Source of the DNA: Sphingobacteriales bacterium
Lineage (GTDB): Bacteria; Bacteroidota; Bacteroidia; Chitinophagales; Chitinophagaceae
Direction of reading: 5' to 3'
Length of the DNA stretch: 64,000 nucleotides
NCBI GenBank assembly: GCA_003963365.1
Contig: RXJG01000004.1
Coordinates: 762,162-826,161 of the forward strand
In this document: one piece after another, positions 1 through 9,967 of the stretch
Layout of the letters: each line of letters starts with the position of its first letter
How positions within the stretch are numbered: the first letter of the stretch is position 1
Position numbers and translations under genes: made by a program
Notes under the pieces: generated by a model
What the model was told of the DNA's origin: nothing
Databases searched by the model: none
What the model saw: only the letters and a program-made list of their open reading frames with translations

Positions 1-921
1 TTGCGCATTGGGGATATTGGCAGCTAAAAATTTTTGTTCTTCCACGGGAAATAATAAATCACTTGAAATGCCAATTACCAATGTTTTTGCACGGATTGTT
101 TTTAATGCTTTCTCAATAGATTCTCTTCCTCTTCCAACATTATGTGAATCCATGCCTAAACTTAAATTGTAATAACTGAATGCATTAAAACGCCTGGCTA
201 ATTTTTCGCCCTGGTATCGCTGATAACTTTCACTTTTGAATTTTTCAAGTTTGTTGTCATCTGTTTCTAACTGGCTAACACCATAGGTTTCATAATGACG
301 ATAGGAGAGCAGTGCAATACTTCTGGCTACTTTCATTCCTTCAATACCTGCATTGGCATTGTTTTCTTTCCAGGTAGCATCTGCTTCAATTGCCATTCTT
401 TGTGAAGCATTAAAGGCGACTCCCCATGGTGAATGTTGTGCATTGGTTGCAATGGGCAGAATGTTTTCAAAAGCTCCCGGTTCTTCTATAGCCCATTCTA
501 ATAATTGCTGTCCGCCCATAGAACCTCCCACACCTAAATAAATCTTACCAATACTTAAAGCATCCCTTAAGTGCTGGTAGGTTTTGATCATATCTTTTAT
601 GGTAAAGAAAGGGAAATGGTGGTAATACGGTTCACCAGTGCCGGTATCTACATCCAACGGGCTGATGCTTCCGTAACAGCTACCTGGCATGTTTACACAA
701 ATAATAAAATATTTATCCGGCGTAAAAAGTTTTCCTTCACCTACCAGTCCATCCCACCATTCAGCAGGATCGCTGTTGGCTGTTAGCGCATGAAATATCC
801 AAACCACATTATCTTTTGCAGCATTAAGCTCACCATGCGTGGTATAAGCCAAATGGAAGCCGGGAAGTGTTCTTCCCGACTCCAGTTGAAAGGGTTGATT
901 ATATTTGAATTCTTTAAACAT
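1..921 (-). CDS. metX: Homoserine O-acetyltransferase, 3' end outside window
   Basis: Transfers an acetyl group from acetyl-CoA to homoserine, the activation step of methionine synthesis by direct sulfhydrylation. The translated 307 residues show an alpha/beta-hydrolase fold. The nucleophile elbow is GGSMGGQQ with the likely catalytic Ser at residue 134, and HALTANSD near residue 44 and NMPGSCYGS near residue 78 are typical of MetX. The start is the ATG at 919-921. The C-terminal part with the catalytic Asp/His lies beyond base 1. It follows metY by 56 bases on the same strand and probably shares its SAM-riboswitch-controlled transcript. The two enzymes act one after the other. Family assignment is secure; only the missing end limits it. 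Confidence 0.95.
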   Translation of the reverse strand, partial: MFKEFKYNQPFQLESGRTLPGFHLAYTTHGELNAAKDNVVWIFHALTANSDPAEWWDGLVGEGKLFTPDKYFIICVNMPGSCYGSISPLDVDTGTGEPYYHHFPFFTIKDMIKTYQHLRDALSIGKIYLGVGGSMGGQQLLEWAIEEPGAFENILPIATNAQHSPWGVAFNASQRMAIEADATWKENNANAGIEGMKVARSIALLSYRHYETYGVSQLETDDNKLEKFKSESYQRYQGEKLARRFNAFSYYNLSLGMDSHNVGRGRESIEKALKTIRAKTLVIGISSDLLFPVEEQKFLAANIPNAQ

Positions 922-977
922 CTTTTTTATGCTCTATTGACTTTTGACCATTGACGATGGACAACAGACAATATATT

Positions 978-2309
<1,332 letters not shown>

Positions 2310-2365
2310 TTAATTGTTAAACATAATTTTTAATCCAGTCAATTGATACCTGATACCAGAAATAA

Positions 2366-2396
2366 AAAGCCCATCTGATAGTGTCAGATGGGCTTT
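2366..2396 (-). terminator. Riboswitch-controlled intrinsic terminator
   Basis: A perfect 13-bp inverted repeat (2366-2378 with 2384-2396, 5-base loop) is followed on the minus strand by a T-rich tail. It lies between the SAM-I aptamer and the metY start, where the expression platform of a transcription-attenuating riboswitch belongs. Confidence 0.9.
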
Positions 2397-2430
2397 CAAT
2401 ATGTTGAACAATATTTGTTAGCTTACTCTG

Positions 2431-2561
2431 ACTTATCTATCCCAATAAAATATCATGCGATATAGAATATGGGTTGGAATTAGCACCTTCACACAGTTGA
2501 GTGGTCTGTGTGGGTTGCCAAGGCTTCATAGGGCCATTACCCTCTGCCTTTCTTAATAAGT
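2431..2561 (-). promoter_or_regulatory. SAM-I riboswitch aptamer (S box)
   Basis: Read on the minus strand, this leader carries the conserved SAM-I blocks in order: AGAGGG, then GGCCC..ATGAAGCC, the pseudoknot region TTGGCAACC, a hairpin closed by CACACAG/CTGTGTG, and GGTGCTAATTCC. The outer P1 helix can form between ACTTAT (2561-2556) and ATAAGT (2436-2431). Known members of this family bind S-adenosylmethionine and end transcription. The terminator at 2366-2396 and the methionine genes metY-metX downstream fit that mechanism. Identification is by pattern recognition, not by a covariance-model score. Confidence 0.95.
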
Positions 2562-2582
2562 GATATCAAAAGAACTGGATTA

Positions 2583-2612
2583 CAAATATAGGCACAGAGA
2601 TTCTATCACCAA
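2583..2612 (-). promoter_or_regulatory. Promoter of the riboswitch-metY-metX transcript
   Basis: On the minus strand, TTG (2612-2610), a 19-base spacer and TATATTTG (2590-2583) match the Bacteroidota consensus TTG-N17..23-TAnnTTTG. Transcription would begin about 2578, some 17 bases before the aptamer P1 helix, which is a sensible position. Confidence 0.75.
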
Positions 2613-2664
2613 TCGATCTCTTGAAAAATATTTTGCTAACTATTGTTTGGTTTGAAGGATTTGG

Positions 2665-3348
2665 TTATTTTTTGCCACTTTTTTCAGCTTCTTTCGCCGC
2701 TTCGGCCTTCATTTTTTCATTGGCGGTAATTAAAAATTCCACACGGCGGTTTTGAGCTTGTCCTTCTTCGGTGGCATTGCTGTATTTAGGGGCAGTTTTT
2801 CCGTAACCTTTTGTGGAGATTCTGCTGTTGGCGATATTTTTTGCACTTAAATAGCCAGCCACTGCAGAAGCTCTTCTTTCAGAAAGACCCTGGTTATATT
2901 CTTCTGTGCCTTTATTATCCGTGTGGCCTTGTATCTCGATATTTGTATCTGGATATTTATTGAGGATGGTTACTAAATCATCCAGGTTTTTCTTTGCATC
3001 AGCAGTTAAATCACTTTTATCGAACCCGAATAATATTTTACTGTTAAATTCTACTACAATTCCTTCACCAACTCTCTCAACCTTTACATTGGGAACTTCT
3101 TTGCTGATTTCTTCAGCCTGTTTATCCATTTTATTACCAATGATGGTACCCACTGTTCCTCCTACTGCAGCACCAATAATAGTTCCCATAGTTTTATTAC
3201 CTGCCGCATTACCAATTATTCTTCCCAGTATCGCACCACCTGTTCCGCCAATGATTGCACCTTTTGTTGATTTTTTTGTATTGTGGCAAGATGAAATCAT
3301 AATACCTGTCAAAGCGACTGTGTAAGTCATTAATTTAATCCGTTTCAT
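2665..3348 (-). CDS. OmpA-family lipoprotein with glycine zipper
   Basis: Predicted cell-envelope lipoprotein. The N-terminus is a lipoprotein signal (MKRIKLM... ISSC) with the lipid-carrying Cys at about residue 21. A glycine-rich zipper follows at roughly residues 30-78, with many GxxxG steps of the kind that inserts into or lies along membranes. The C-terminal half is an OmpA/MotB peptidoglycan-binding domain with the typical IEIQGHTDNKG and LSERRASAV motifs. It probably ties the outer membrane to peptidoglycan. An in-frame ATG two codons upstream (3354) is an equally possible start. It appears monocistronic, and no partner is suggested by its neighbours. It resembles the YiaD type of OmpA lipoproteins. 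Confidence 0.88.
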   Translation of the reverse strand: MKRIKLMTYTVALTGIMISSCHNTKKSTKGAIIGGTGGAILGRIIGNAAGNKTMGTIIGAAVGGTVGTIIGNKMDKQAEEISKEVPNVKVERVGEGIVVEFNSKILFGFDKSDLTADAKKNLDDLVTILNKYPDTNIEIQGHTDNKGTEEYNQGLSERRASAVAGYLSAKNIANSRISTKGYGKTAPKYSNATEEGQAQNRRVEFLITANEKMKAEAAKEAEKSGKK

Positions 3349-3518
3349 AAACATTCATTTTAGATTGACCATACTTTCAAATACCATACCAGTGCAGGAG
3401 ATATTTTATTGTTAAATGTAAAGTTGCTGTAACTCAGTGCATAAAAACGATATTGGGAATAACATTTTGGGAAACAAAACCATAAGTGCTTTGTTACTAT
3501 CTTCGTTGTCCTTTTGAT

Positions 3519-6410
3519 ATGGGTAAGTCATCTGCTAAAAAAGAGAGTAAAACAGCATTGCAAGAATCAGTAAACACCAACCTGGAACAAATAGATGTAT
3601 TTGGGGCAAGGGTGCATAACCTGAAAAACATTGATATTTCTATTCCCAAAAATAAACTGGTGGTCATTACAGGAATTAGTGGCAGTGGTAAGTCATCGCT
3701 GGCATTTGATACCATTTATGCGGAAGGACAAAGACGTTACATGGAAACATTTGGTGCTTATGCCCGCCAGTTTGTGGGTGATATGGAACGGCCGGATGTA
3801 GATAAGATCACAGGGCTTTCACCAGTTATTTCTATTGAACAAAAAACTACCAATAAAAATCCCCGTTCCACAGTTGGTACGGTTACAGAAGTGTATGACT
3901 TTCTCCGTTTGTTATATGCAAGAATTGGTGAAGCCTATAGTTATAATACCGGAAAGAAAATGGTGAAATGGAGTGAAGAAGAAATTGTACAAAACATTTT
4001 TAAAAAATTTGCTGGCAAAAAAATTACTTTATTAGCTCCATTGGTTCGTGGAAGAAAAGGTCATTACAGGGAATTGTTTGAAGATATGCGGAAGAAGGGA
4101 TTTTTAAAAGTAAGAGTAGATGGTGAAGTGAAAGATTTGGTTCCGAAGATGCAGGTTGATCGCTATAAAATTCATGATATAGAATTAGTGGTTGACCGGT
4201 TGAAAGTGGAAGATGATTTTAGAGTGCGGATCAGTCAGAGTGTACAGCAGACATTAAAGCTGGGAAAAGATTTAATGTTCCTGTTACTGAATGATGATGA
4301 AGCAAAACCAGTTCAATACAGTAAACTGCTGATGTGTGAGGATACTGGTTTGAGTTATGAAGAACCATCACCCAATGCATTTTCATTTAACTCTCCCTAT
4401 GGTGCCTGCCCAACCTGCAAAGGATTAGGTAATGTCTACTCCATTGATATGGATGAAATACTGCCCGATAAATCACTCAGTGTTAAAGAAGGTGGTATTG
4501 CTCCGTTGGGTGAAGAAAGAGATGCCAGTGTATTTCAACAGGTAATGGCTTTTGCAAAGAAGCATAAGATAAAATTAGATGTGCCGGTAAAAGATTTATC
4601 AAAAGCACAATTGGATTTATTGTTGTTTGGTGATAAAGGAATTAATCCATCGTTGGAAGTTGATGCGGATGATGAATCAGTACCGCAGGAATATACCGGA
4701 AGCTATGAAGGCATTATTCCAATGCTGAAGCGGTGGTTTATTTCGGCACATAGTACGGAAGTGCTGAGAGAATGGGTGCAAAAGTTTATGACTTTGAAAA
4801 CTTGTCAGACCTGTAATGGTGCAAGACTAAAAAAAGAAAGTTTATGGTTCAGGGTTGATAACAGAAATATTGCTGATCTCAGCAATATGAATCTTGATAA
4901 CCTGGCTGCATGGTTTGATGGTATTGAGTTGCGATTAAATAATAAACAAACCATTATTGCGAAAGATATTTTGAAAGAGATAAGAGAACGGCTTCAGTTT
5001 TTGTTGAATGTCGGGTTGACATATCTCACTTTAAATCGTCCTTCTAAAACATTAAGTGGCGGGGAATCGCAACGCATTCGTTTAGCTACACAAATTGGTT
5101 CACAACTGCAGGGCATAACTTATATTTTGGATGAACCGAGTATTGGTCTGCATCAAAGAGATAATCACCGGTTGATTGATGCATTAAAAAACCTCCGTAA
5201 CATTGGTAACAGTGTATTAGTAGTGGAGCATGATAAAGATATTATGATGCATGCAGACCATTTAATTGATATCGGACCAAAAGCAGGTTATCATGGAGGA
5301 AGAATTGTAGCAGCAGGTGAGCCTAAAGATTTATTGAAATTAGATACGCTTACTTCCTCTTACCTCAACGGGCATAAGCATATTGCTGTTCCAAAAGAGA
5401 GGAGAAAAGGTAATGGTAAGTTTGTAGAGATAAAAGGAGCAAAAGGAAATAACTTAAGAGATGTGAGTGTGAAATTTCCATTGGGAAAAATGATTGTGGT
5501 TACTGGCGTTAGCGGTAGTGGCAAATCTACGTTGATCAACGAAACACTTTACCCAATATTAAGCCAGCATGCTTATGGTTCCAAAGGAGAACCGATGGAA
5601 TATAAATCGGTAAAAGGATTAGAGCATATTGATAAAGTGATTGAGATAGACCAAAGTCCGATTGGTCGTACACCAAGAAGCAACCCTGCTACTTATTGTG
5701 GATTCTTTACGGATATCAGGACATTGTTTGCATCAATACCTGAAGCAAAGATCCGTGGATATAATGCGGGTCGTTTTTCCTTTAATGTAAAAAGTGGAAG
5801 ATGTGATGTATGTGAAGGGGGTGGTATGAGAGTTATTGAAATGAACTTTTTACCCGATGTATATGTGCATTGTGAAAAGTGTAATGGTAAACGTTATAAC
5901 CGGGAAACTTTAGAAATACGTTATAAAGGGAAATCAATCAGTGATGTGTTAGATATGACCGTGGAAGAAGCAGTAGAATTTTTCCAGAATGTTCCTTATA
6001 TCTGGAGAAAGATAAAAGTGCTGGAGGAAGTTGGTTTAGGTTATATCACATTAGGTCAATCGGCGGTAACATTAAGTGGTGGTGAGGCACAGCGGGTGAA
6101 GCTTTCTACTGAATTATCAAAAAGAGACACCGGTAAAACATTCTACATATTAGATGAACCAACTACCGGTTTGCATTTTGAAGATATTCAGCATTTACTC
6201 GATGTTTTGAATAAACTGGTGGAAAGGGGGAATACAGTATTAGTGATTGAACACAATTTGGATGTGATAAAAGTAGCAGATCATATCATTGATCTTGGCC
6301 CGGAAGGTGGGGATGGAGGCGGACAAATTTTATTTGAAGGAACCCCGGAAGAACTGGTGAAAGTAAAGAATAGTTACACAGGAATTTACCTGAAAGAAGA
6401 GTTGAAATAA
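3519..6410 (+). CDS. uvrA: UvrABC excinuclease subunit A
   Basis: DNA-damage recognition ATPase of nucleotide excision repair, which loads UvrB at lesions. The 963-residue protein has two ABC ATPase modules: Walker A GISGSGKSS near the N-terminus and GVSGSGKST in the second half, with signature motifs LSGGESQRIRLA and LSGGEAQRVKL. Zinc-finger cysteine pairs are visible (CPTC..CQTC in the first module, CDVC..CEKC in the second). An upstream GTG at 3486 would add 11 unconserved residues; the ATG before GKSSAKK is preferred. It stands alone on the plus strand between convergent or divergent minus-strand genes. Confidence 0.97.
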   Translation: MGKSSAKKESKTALQESVNTNLEQIDVFGARVHNLKNIDISIPKNKLVVITGISGSGKSSLAFDTIYAEGQRRYMETFGAYARQFVGDMERPDVDKITGLSPVISIEQKTTNKNPRSTVGTVTEVYDFLRLLYARIGEAYSYNTGKKMVKWSEEEIVQNIFKKFAGKKITLLAPLVRGRKGHYRELFEDMRKKGFLKVRVDGEVKDLVPKMQVDRYKIHDIELVVDRLKVEDDFRVRISQSVQQTLKLGKDLMFLLLNDDEAKPVQYSKLLMCEDTGLSYEEPSPNAFSFNSPYGACPTCKGLGNVYSIDMDEILPDKSLSVKEGGIAPLGEERDASVFQQVMAFAKKHKIKLDVPVKDLSKAQLDLLLFGDKGINPSLEVDADDESVPQEYTGSYEGIIPMLKRWFISAHSTEVLREWVQKFMTLKTCQTCNGARLKKESLWFRVDNRNIADLSNMNLDNLAAWFDGIELRLNNKQTIIAKDILKEIRERLQFLLNVGLTYLTLNRPSKTLSGGESQRIRLATQIGSQLQGITYILDEPSIGLHQRDNHRLIDALKNLRNIGNSVLVVEHDKDIMMHADHLIDIGPKAGYHGGRIVAAGEPKDLLKLDTLTSSYLNGHKHIAVPKERRKGNGKFVEIKGAKGNNLRDVSVKFPLGKMIVVTGVSGSGKSTLINETLYPILSQHAYGSKGEPMEYKSVKGLEHIDKVIEIDQSPIGRTPRSNPATYCGFFTDIRTLFASIPEAKIRGYNAGRFSFNVKSGRCDVCEGGGMRVIEMNFLPDVYVHCEKCNGKRYNRETLEIRYKGKSISDVLDMTVEEAVEFFQNVPYIWRKIKVLEEVGLGYITLGQSAVTLSGGEAQRVKLSTELSKRDTGKTFYILDEPTTGLHFEDIQHLLDVLNKLVERGNTVLVIEHNLDVIKVADHIIDLGPEGGDGGGQILFEGTPEELVKVKNSYTGIYLKEELK

Positions 6411-6414
6411 AAAA

Positions 6415-6519
6415 GGCAAAGAATGGTGAAATAAAAACTGAACGCAGTTGCTGTTTTGGTTTTTCACAGAGACCTGGATACAGCAATAAAACATCTGTTC
6501 TTTTATTGCATACTTTGCC
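6415..6519. repeat. Nested inverted repeats between convergent genes
   Basis: The gap between uvrA and the convergent barrel gene contains a 9-bp perfect stem (6483-6491 with 6501-6509) and an outer 7-bp pair GGCAAAG/CTTTGCC (6415-6421 with 6513-6519). It may end transcription from both sides, but neither strand has a clear T-run, so it is not called an intrinsic terminator. Confidence 0.4.
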
Positions 6520-6531
6520 GTACTAAGTTCA

Positions 6532-7524
6532 TCAGAAACGATAAGCCGGACATCTTACTTGTTTCAGGCTATTTTGAAATATTGAGTTGTACAGGTTTCC
6601 AAATTTATAAGCCAGCCTGAATGTATAAGCAAAATAAGCATCATTACGGTTTGGATTACCTCTTCTTCTTCCCGCCCCATAAGGTGAACGTACCTGTAAG
6701 TTTGTCAACCCCTGTCCAAGAAAATATTTAGCATATATTATTTGCTGTGGTGTTAAGTAAGGAGATATCTGGTTAATATCTGCATAACGGGTACTCACCC
6801 CATCCATATAATCAGTAAATGTTTTTCTATGGAGCACTTCAAGGCCTATAACCCACCTGTCTGTAACGTCATATTTAATGCCTAAGCCCATCGGGATCAT
6901 TACCTGGTCAAGTGAAAATTGGTTTCTTCCGGGAATAACGCCCTGTCCTTCCAGTCTTAAAGGTCTTATATCAATCCATGATTTTTTACCCGTTGAAGGA
7001 TCAACATAAGGATATTGAGGATTATGATGAAACCATCCAATTCCTATTACTCCGTAATATCTTAGTCTTGGTACATAATCATATTTCATGTTGGTTAAAA
7101 CGCTGGGGTAAAATTCCACTGCTCCATATACTTCCTGCAGATTGCTGCGGAACGAAATATCTCTTACTTTACGGGTTAATTCCCAGTGACCATTGGTATT
7201 GATGTAGGCATCATCACCCTTTAGTTGGGTAACACCCCCCGCTAAACGAAATCCAATCCATTCGGCAGGATATACTGACAGGTATAAACCTGTCATCAGT
7301 TTTGTAACCGGAAAATTATAATCTTTCAAAAAATATGTTCCTTTACCACGGTGACCACCTAAATCTCCAAGGAACACAGAAGGGCCAACATCTATACCAG
7401 CTTCGAAACGAAGTTTTCCAAATGATAGGTTTGCTTGCGAATATGCAGTTGATGAAATAAGTACAAATGTGAGGAAAAGGGCAGAAGTTAGCCTTGTAAG
7501 AAAGTGTGAGCCACGATTTCTCAT
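6532..7524 (-). CDS. Outer-membrane beta-barrel protein, function unknown
   Basis: Secreted protein with a signal peptide ending near STAYSQA, followed by alternating hydrophobic and polar strands rich in aromatic residues and glycine (for example GVTQLKGDD, LRYYGVIGIGWFHH, FAYTFRLAYKFGN). This fits an outer-membrane beta-barrel of the DUF6089-like type common in Bacteroidota. The frame opens at 7572, but the Met at 7524 gives a better signal peptide (basic MRNR.. then a hydrophobic core). No enzyme motif is seen. It is converging on uvrA and has no obvious operon partner. The family label is inferred from overall character, not from a search. Confidence 0.65.
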   Translation of the reverse strand: MRNRGSHFLTRLTSALFLTFVLISSTAYSQANLSFGKLRFEAGIDVGPSVFLGDLGGHRGKGTYFLKDYNFPVTKLMTGLYLSVYPAEWIGFRLAGGVTQLKGDDAYINTNGHWELTRKVRDISFRSNLQEVYGAVEFYPSVLTNMKYDYVPRLRYYGVIGIGWFHHNPQYPYVDPSTGKKSWIDIRPLRLEGQGVIPGRNQFSLDQVMIPMGLGIKYDVTDRWVIGLEVLHRKTFTDYMDGVSTRYADINQISPYLTPQQIIYAKYFLGQGLTNLQVRSPYGAGRRRGNPNRNDAYFAYTFRLAYKFGNLYNSIFQNSLKQVRCPAYRF

Positions 7525-7722
7525 ACTACTGGATTTTAGTTTTTCTTTTTTTACTGGATATTGAGAACTCAATATTAGAAAACATTTGCCTGCATTCCAA
7601 ATTTTTAGCGTCGAAATTCCCCTCGTCAGACAGCTTTTTGGGTTTCTAACTTACTGAAAACGAAGAAACACAGGTTATATTGCGTATTTCCCGTATTAGG
7701 TTAGTAAAAATAATGATATGAA

Positions 7723-8166
7723 CTACGGGCGGATCATATAAATGTGGTCAATTCCGTCTTCATCATAGATTTCACCTGCTTGTTTAAAGCCAAGTGATTC
7801 ATAAAATTTTTTGAGATATAATTGGGCACCAATTTTAATTGGGCCTTCTCCAAAAAGCTGATGTACAATAGAAATTCCATTACTCATTAATTCTTTTCCT
7901 ATTCCCGTTCCTCTTGATTTTGGTGAAGTTACTACCCGGCCGATTGATGGATAATCATAAACAACGCCAGGAGGAACAATGCGGATATAAGCCGCCAGGT
8001 AACCATCCCCCCATCCCATATAATGCCAGCAATGCTGGTCTTTATCATCTGCATCCTGGAACACACAATTTTGTTCAACAACAAACACTTCGTTTCGTAA
8101 TTGAAGAATGGCATATAATTCATGCGGCGTTAATTCGTCGAACTTTTTTAAAACCCAATTCGTCAT
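7723..8166 (-). CDS. ElaA-type GNAT acetyltransferase
   Basis: A 147-residue GNAT-fold N-acetyltransferase. The opening LTPHELYAILQLRNEVFVVEQ is the hallmark of the ElaA group, and the acetyl-CoA binding loop is visible as SPKSRGTGIGKEL (residues about 79-92). The substrate is unknown. It starts one base after the stop codon of rarA and is the last gene of the apparent aspS-membrane protein-rarA-elaA run, so translation is probably coupled. Confidence 0.88.
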   Translation of the reverse strand: MTNWVLKKFDELTPHELYAILQLRNEVFVVEQNCVFQDADDKDQHCWHYMGWGDGYLAAYIRIVPPGVVYDYPSIGRVVTSPKSRGTGIGKELMSNGISIVHQLFGEGPIKIGAQLYLKKFYESLGFKQAGEIYDEDGIDHIYMIRP

Positions 8167-8167
8167 G

Positions 8168-9430
8168 TTAATAATTGTATTTGTCTTTCCAGCGTTCTTT
8201 TAAAAATTTTCGTAACTCTTCTTCCCTTGCATTTTTACCGGGATCATACATTTTTTTACCCGATAATTCTTTGGGTAAATATTCCTGCTCCATAAAATTA
8301 CCTTCACCCATGTGGGAATATTTATAACCTTTTCCATACTCCATATCCTTCATCAGTCTGGTTGGCGCATTGCGGATATGTAATGGTACTGGTAAATCAC
8401 CCAATTGTTTTACAGCATTGAATGCTTCACCAATGGCAACAGTGGCGGAATTACTTTTTGGAGAAGAGGCTAAATAGATGGCACATTGCGATAGTATTAA
8501 ACTTGATTCGGGGTACCCAATTTTATTCACTGCTTCAAAACAGGCATTGGCCATTACAATACCAGTTGGATTAGCGTTGCCGATGTCTTCGCTGGCGAGT
8601 ATAACCAATCTTCTTGCAATGAATTTTACATCTTCGCCACCTTCAATCATTCTTGCTAACCAATATACAGCTGCATTGGGATCGCTGCCCCGAATGGATT
8701 TGATAAATGCCGAGATGATATCATAATGCTGTTCACCTTTTTTATCGTACAATGCAATTTTCTTTTGAGCTACTTCCATTACTTTATCATCGGTGATAAT
8801 AACAGGTTGAGGAAGAGCATCGCAAACTAACTCTAACAGGTTTAATAATTTCCTGGCATCACCACCGGAAATATTAATGATTGCAGTTGTTTCTTTTAAT
8901 TCAATTTTTTTTGTTTTGAGAAATTCATCAGTAGTAATGGCATGATTTAATAACTCTACCAGTTCTTTTTCTCCCAATGGTTTCAATACATAAACCTGGC
9001 AGCGGCTGAGCAAAGCCGAATTGACTTCAAAAGATGGATTTTCGGTAGTGGCTCCAATCAGGGTAACAATTCCTTTTTCAACAGCACCTAATAATGCATC
9101 CTGCTGACCTTTATTGAAACGATGAATTTCATCAATGAATAAGATGGCTTTTTCCCTGGTCTTTGATTCTTCAATTACTTCTCTCACTTCTTTTACTCCC
9201 GATGAAATGGCACTCAATGTATAGAACGGTACTTTTAATGTGTGGGCAATGATATTGGCAATGGTTGTTTTACCAGTACCGGGTGGCCCCCACAAAATCA
9301 TGGAAGGAACTTTGCCGTGTTCAATAGCGGTACGCAGCACACTTCCTTTGCCGGTGAGATGTTGCTGGCCTGCCAGTTCTTCGAGTGAAGTTGGTCTTAA
9401 TCGTTCTGCTAATGGGGTGGATGAATTCAC
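8168..9430 (-). CDS. rarA: Replication-associated recombination protein A (MgsA)
   Basis: AAA+ ATPase of the RarA/MgsA/WRNIP1 family that works at stalled replication forks and single-stranded DNA ends. Walker A is GPPGTGKTT (residues 48-56), Walker B is ILFIDEIHRF near residue 97, and sensor 1 is IGATTENPSFE. The C-terminal helical part, with SIRGSDPNAAVYWLARM, is diagnostic of the family. The start is a GTG at 9428-9430: a stop codon lies two codons upstream in frame, and the protein begins with the usual PLAERLRP. It is preceded by a four-helix membrane protein and followed after one base by elaA. Confidence 0.95.
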   Translation of the reverse strand: MNSSTPLAERLRPTSLEELAGQQHLTGKGSVLRTAIEHGKVPSMILWGPPGTGKTTIANIIAHTLKVPFYTLSAISSGVKEVREVIEESKTREKAILFIDEIHRFNKGQQDALLGAVEKGIVTLIGATTENPSFEVNSALLSRCQVYVLKPLGEKELVELLNHAITTDEFLKTKKIELKETTAIINISGGDARKLLNLLELVCDALPQPVIITDDKVMEVAQKKIALYDKKGEQHYDIISAFIKSIRGSDPNAAVYWLARMIEGGEDVKFIARRLVILASEDIGNANPTGIVMANACFEAVNKIGYPESSLILSQCAIYLASSPKSNSATVAIGEAFNAVKQLGDLPVPLHIRNAPTRLMKDMEYGKGYKYSHMGEGNFMEQEYLPKELSGKKMYDPGKNAREEELRKFLKERWKDKYNY

Positions 9431-9451
9431 TCCTCAAATTACTAAATAAAA

Positions 9452-9964
9452 TTATTGCTGACTGTTACCAAATAAGTGCTGGTATTTTTTCAAAAAAGTA
9501 AACGTATACAAAAGATGGATGATGAGTATGATAGCAAAAGCTAATAGGCCCCATGACATCGCTGACATCATTTTAACAAACACATCTGCGTCGAATCCCG
9601 GCGGTTTATTTGATTGCATGGATAAAGCCTGGTCAGCAATTTTCCTTAGTTCGGTTTTGCTTGTGCTCATTAAAGTGATAGTGTTGATCAATGTCATTAC
9701 TCCCATTGCAGACGAAACATATCCGTTCACTTTTGTCCAATCTTTTAAAGAAGGTTTTAGTGGCTGGTTATTGATTATACCTTTGAAAAGAAAAATACTG
9801 CTGCAACCAGTGTAGATAGCAAATCCAATCATCATAAATACAGGCAATAATAAAACCGGATTACCTAATGCTACCAATAACATTAATATAGCGAGTAACC
9901 CAAAGATTGCTGCAAACGGAATTAAAATAAATGTAAGTACTTTATAAAGTTTTATTCGATCCAT
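9452..9964 (-). CDS. Four-helix membrane protein, unknown function
   Basis: A 170-residue protein with four hydrophobic segments, at about residues 10-35, 37-60, 85-105 and 137-160. The last is followed by a short charged tail. No family is recognised. The amphipathic stretch between helices 3 and 4 is probably exposed. The gene starts 3 bases after the aspS stop and ends 21 bases before rarA, so it is transcribed with both. Position in the operon gives no clear functional hint. Confidence 0.7.
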   Translation of the reverse strand: MDRIKLYKVLTFILIPFAAIFGLLAILMLLVALGNPVLLLPVFMMIGFAIYTGCSSIFLFKGIINNQPLKPSLKDWTKVNGYVSSAMGVMTLINTITLMSTSKTELRKIADQALSMQSNKPPGFDADVFVKMMSAMSWGLLAFAIILIIHLLYTFTFLKKYQHLFGNSQQ

Positions 9965-9967
9965 AGT

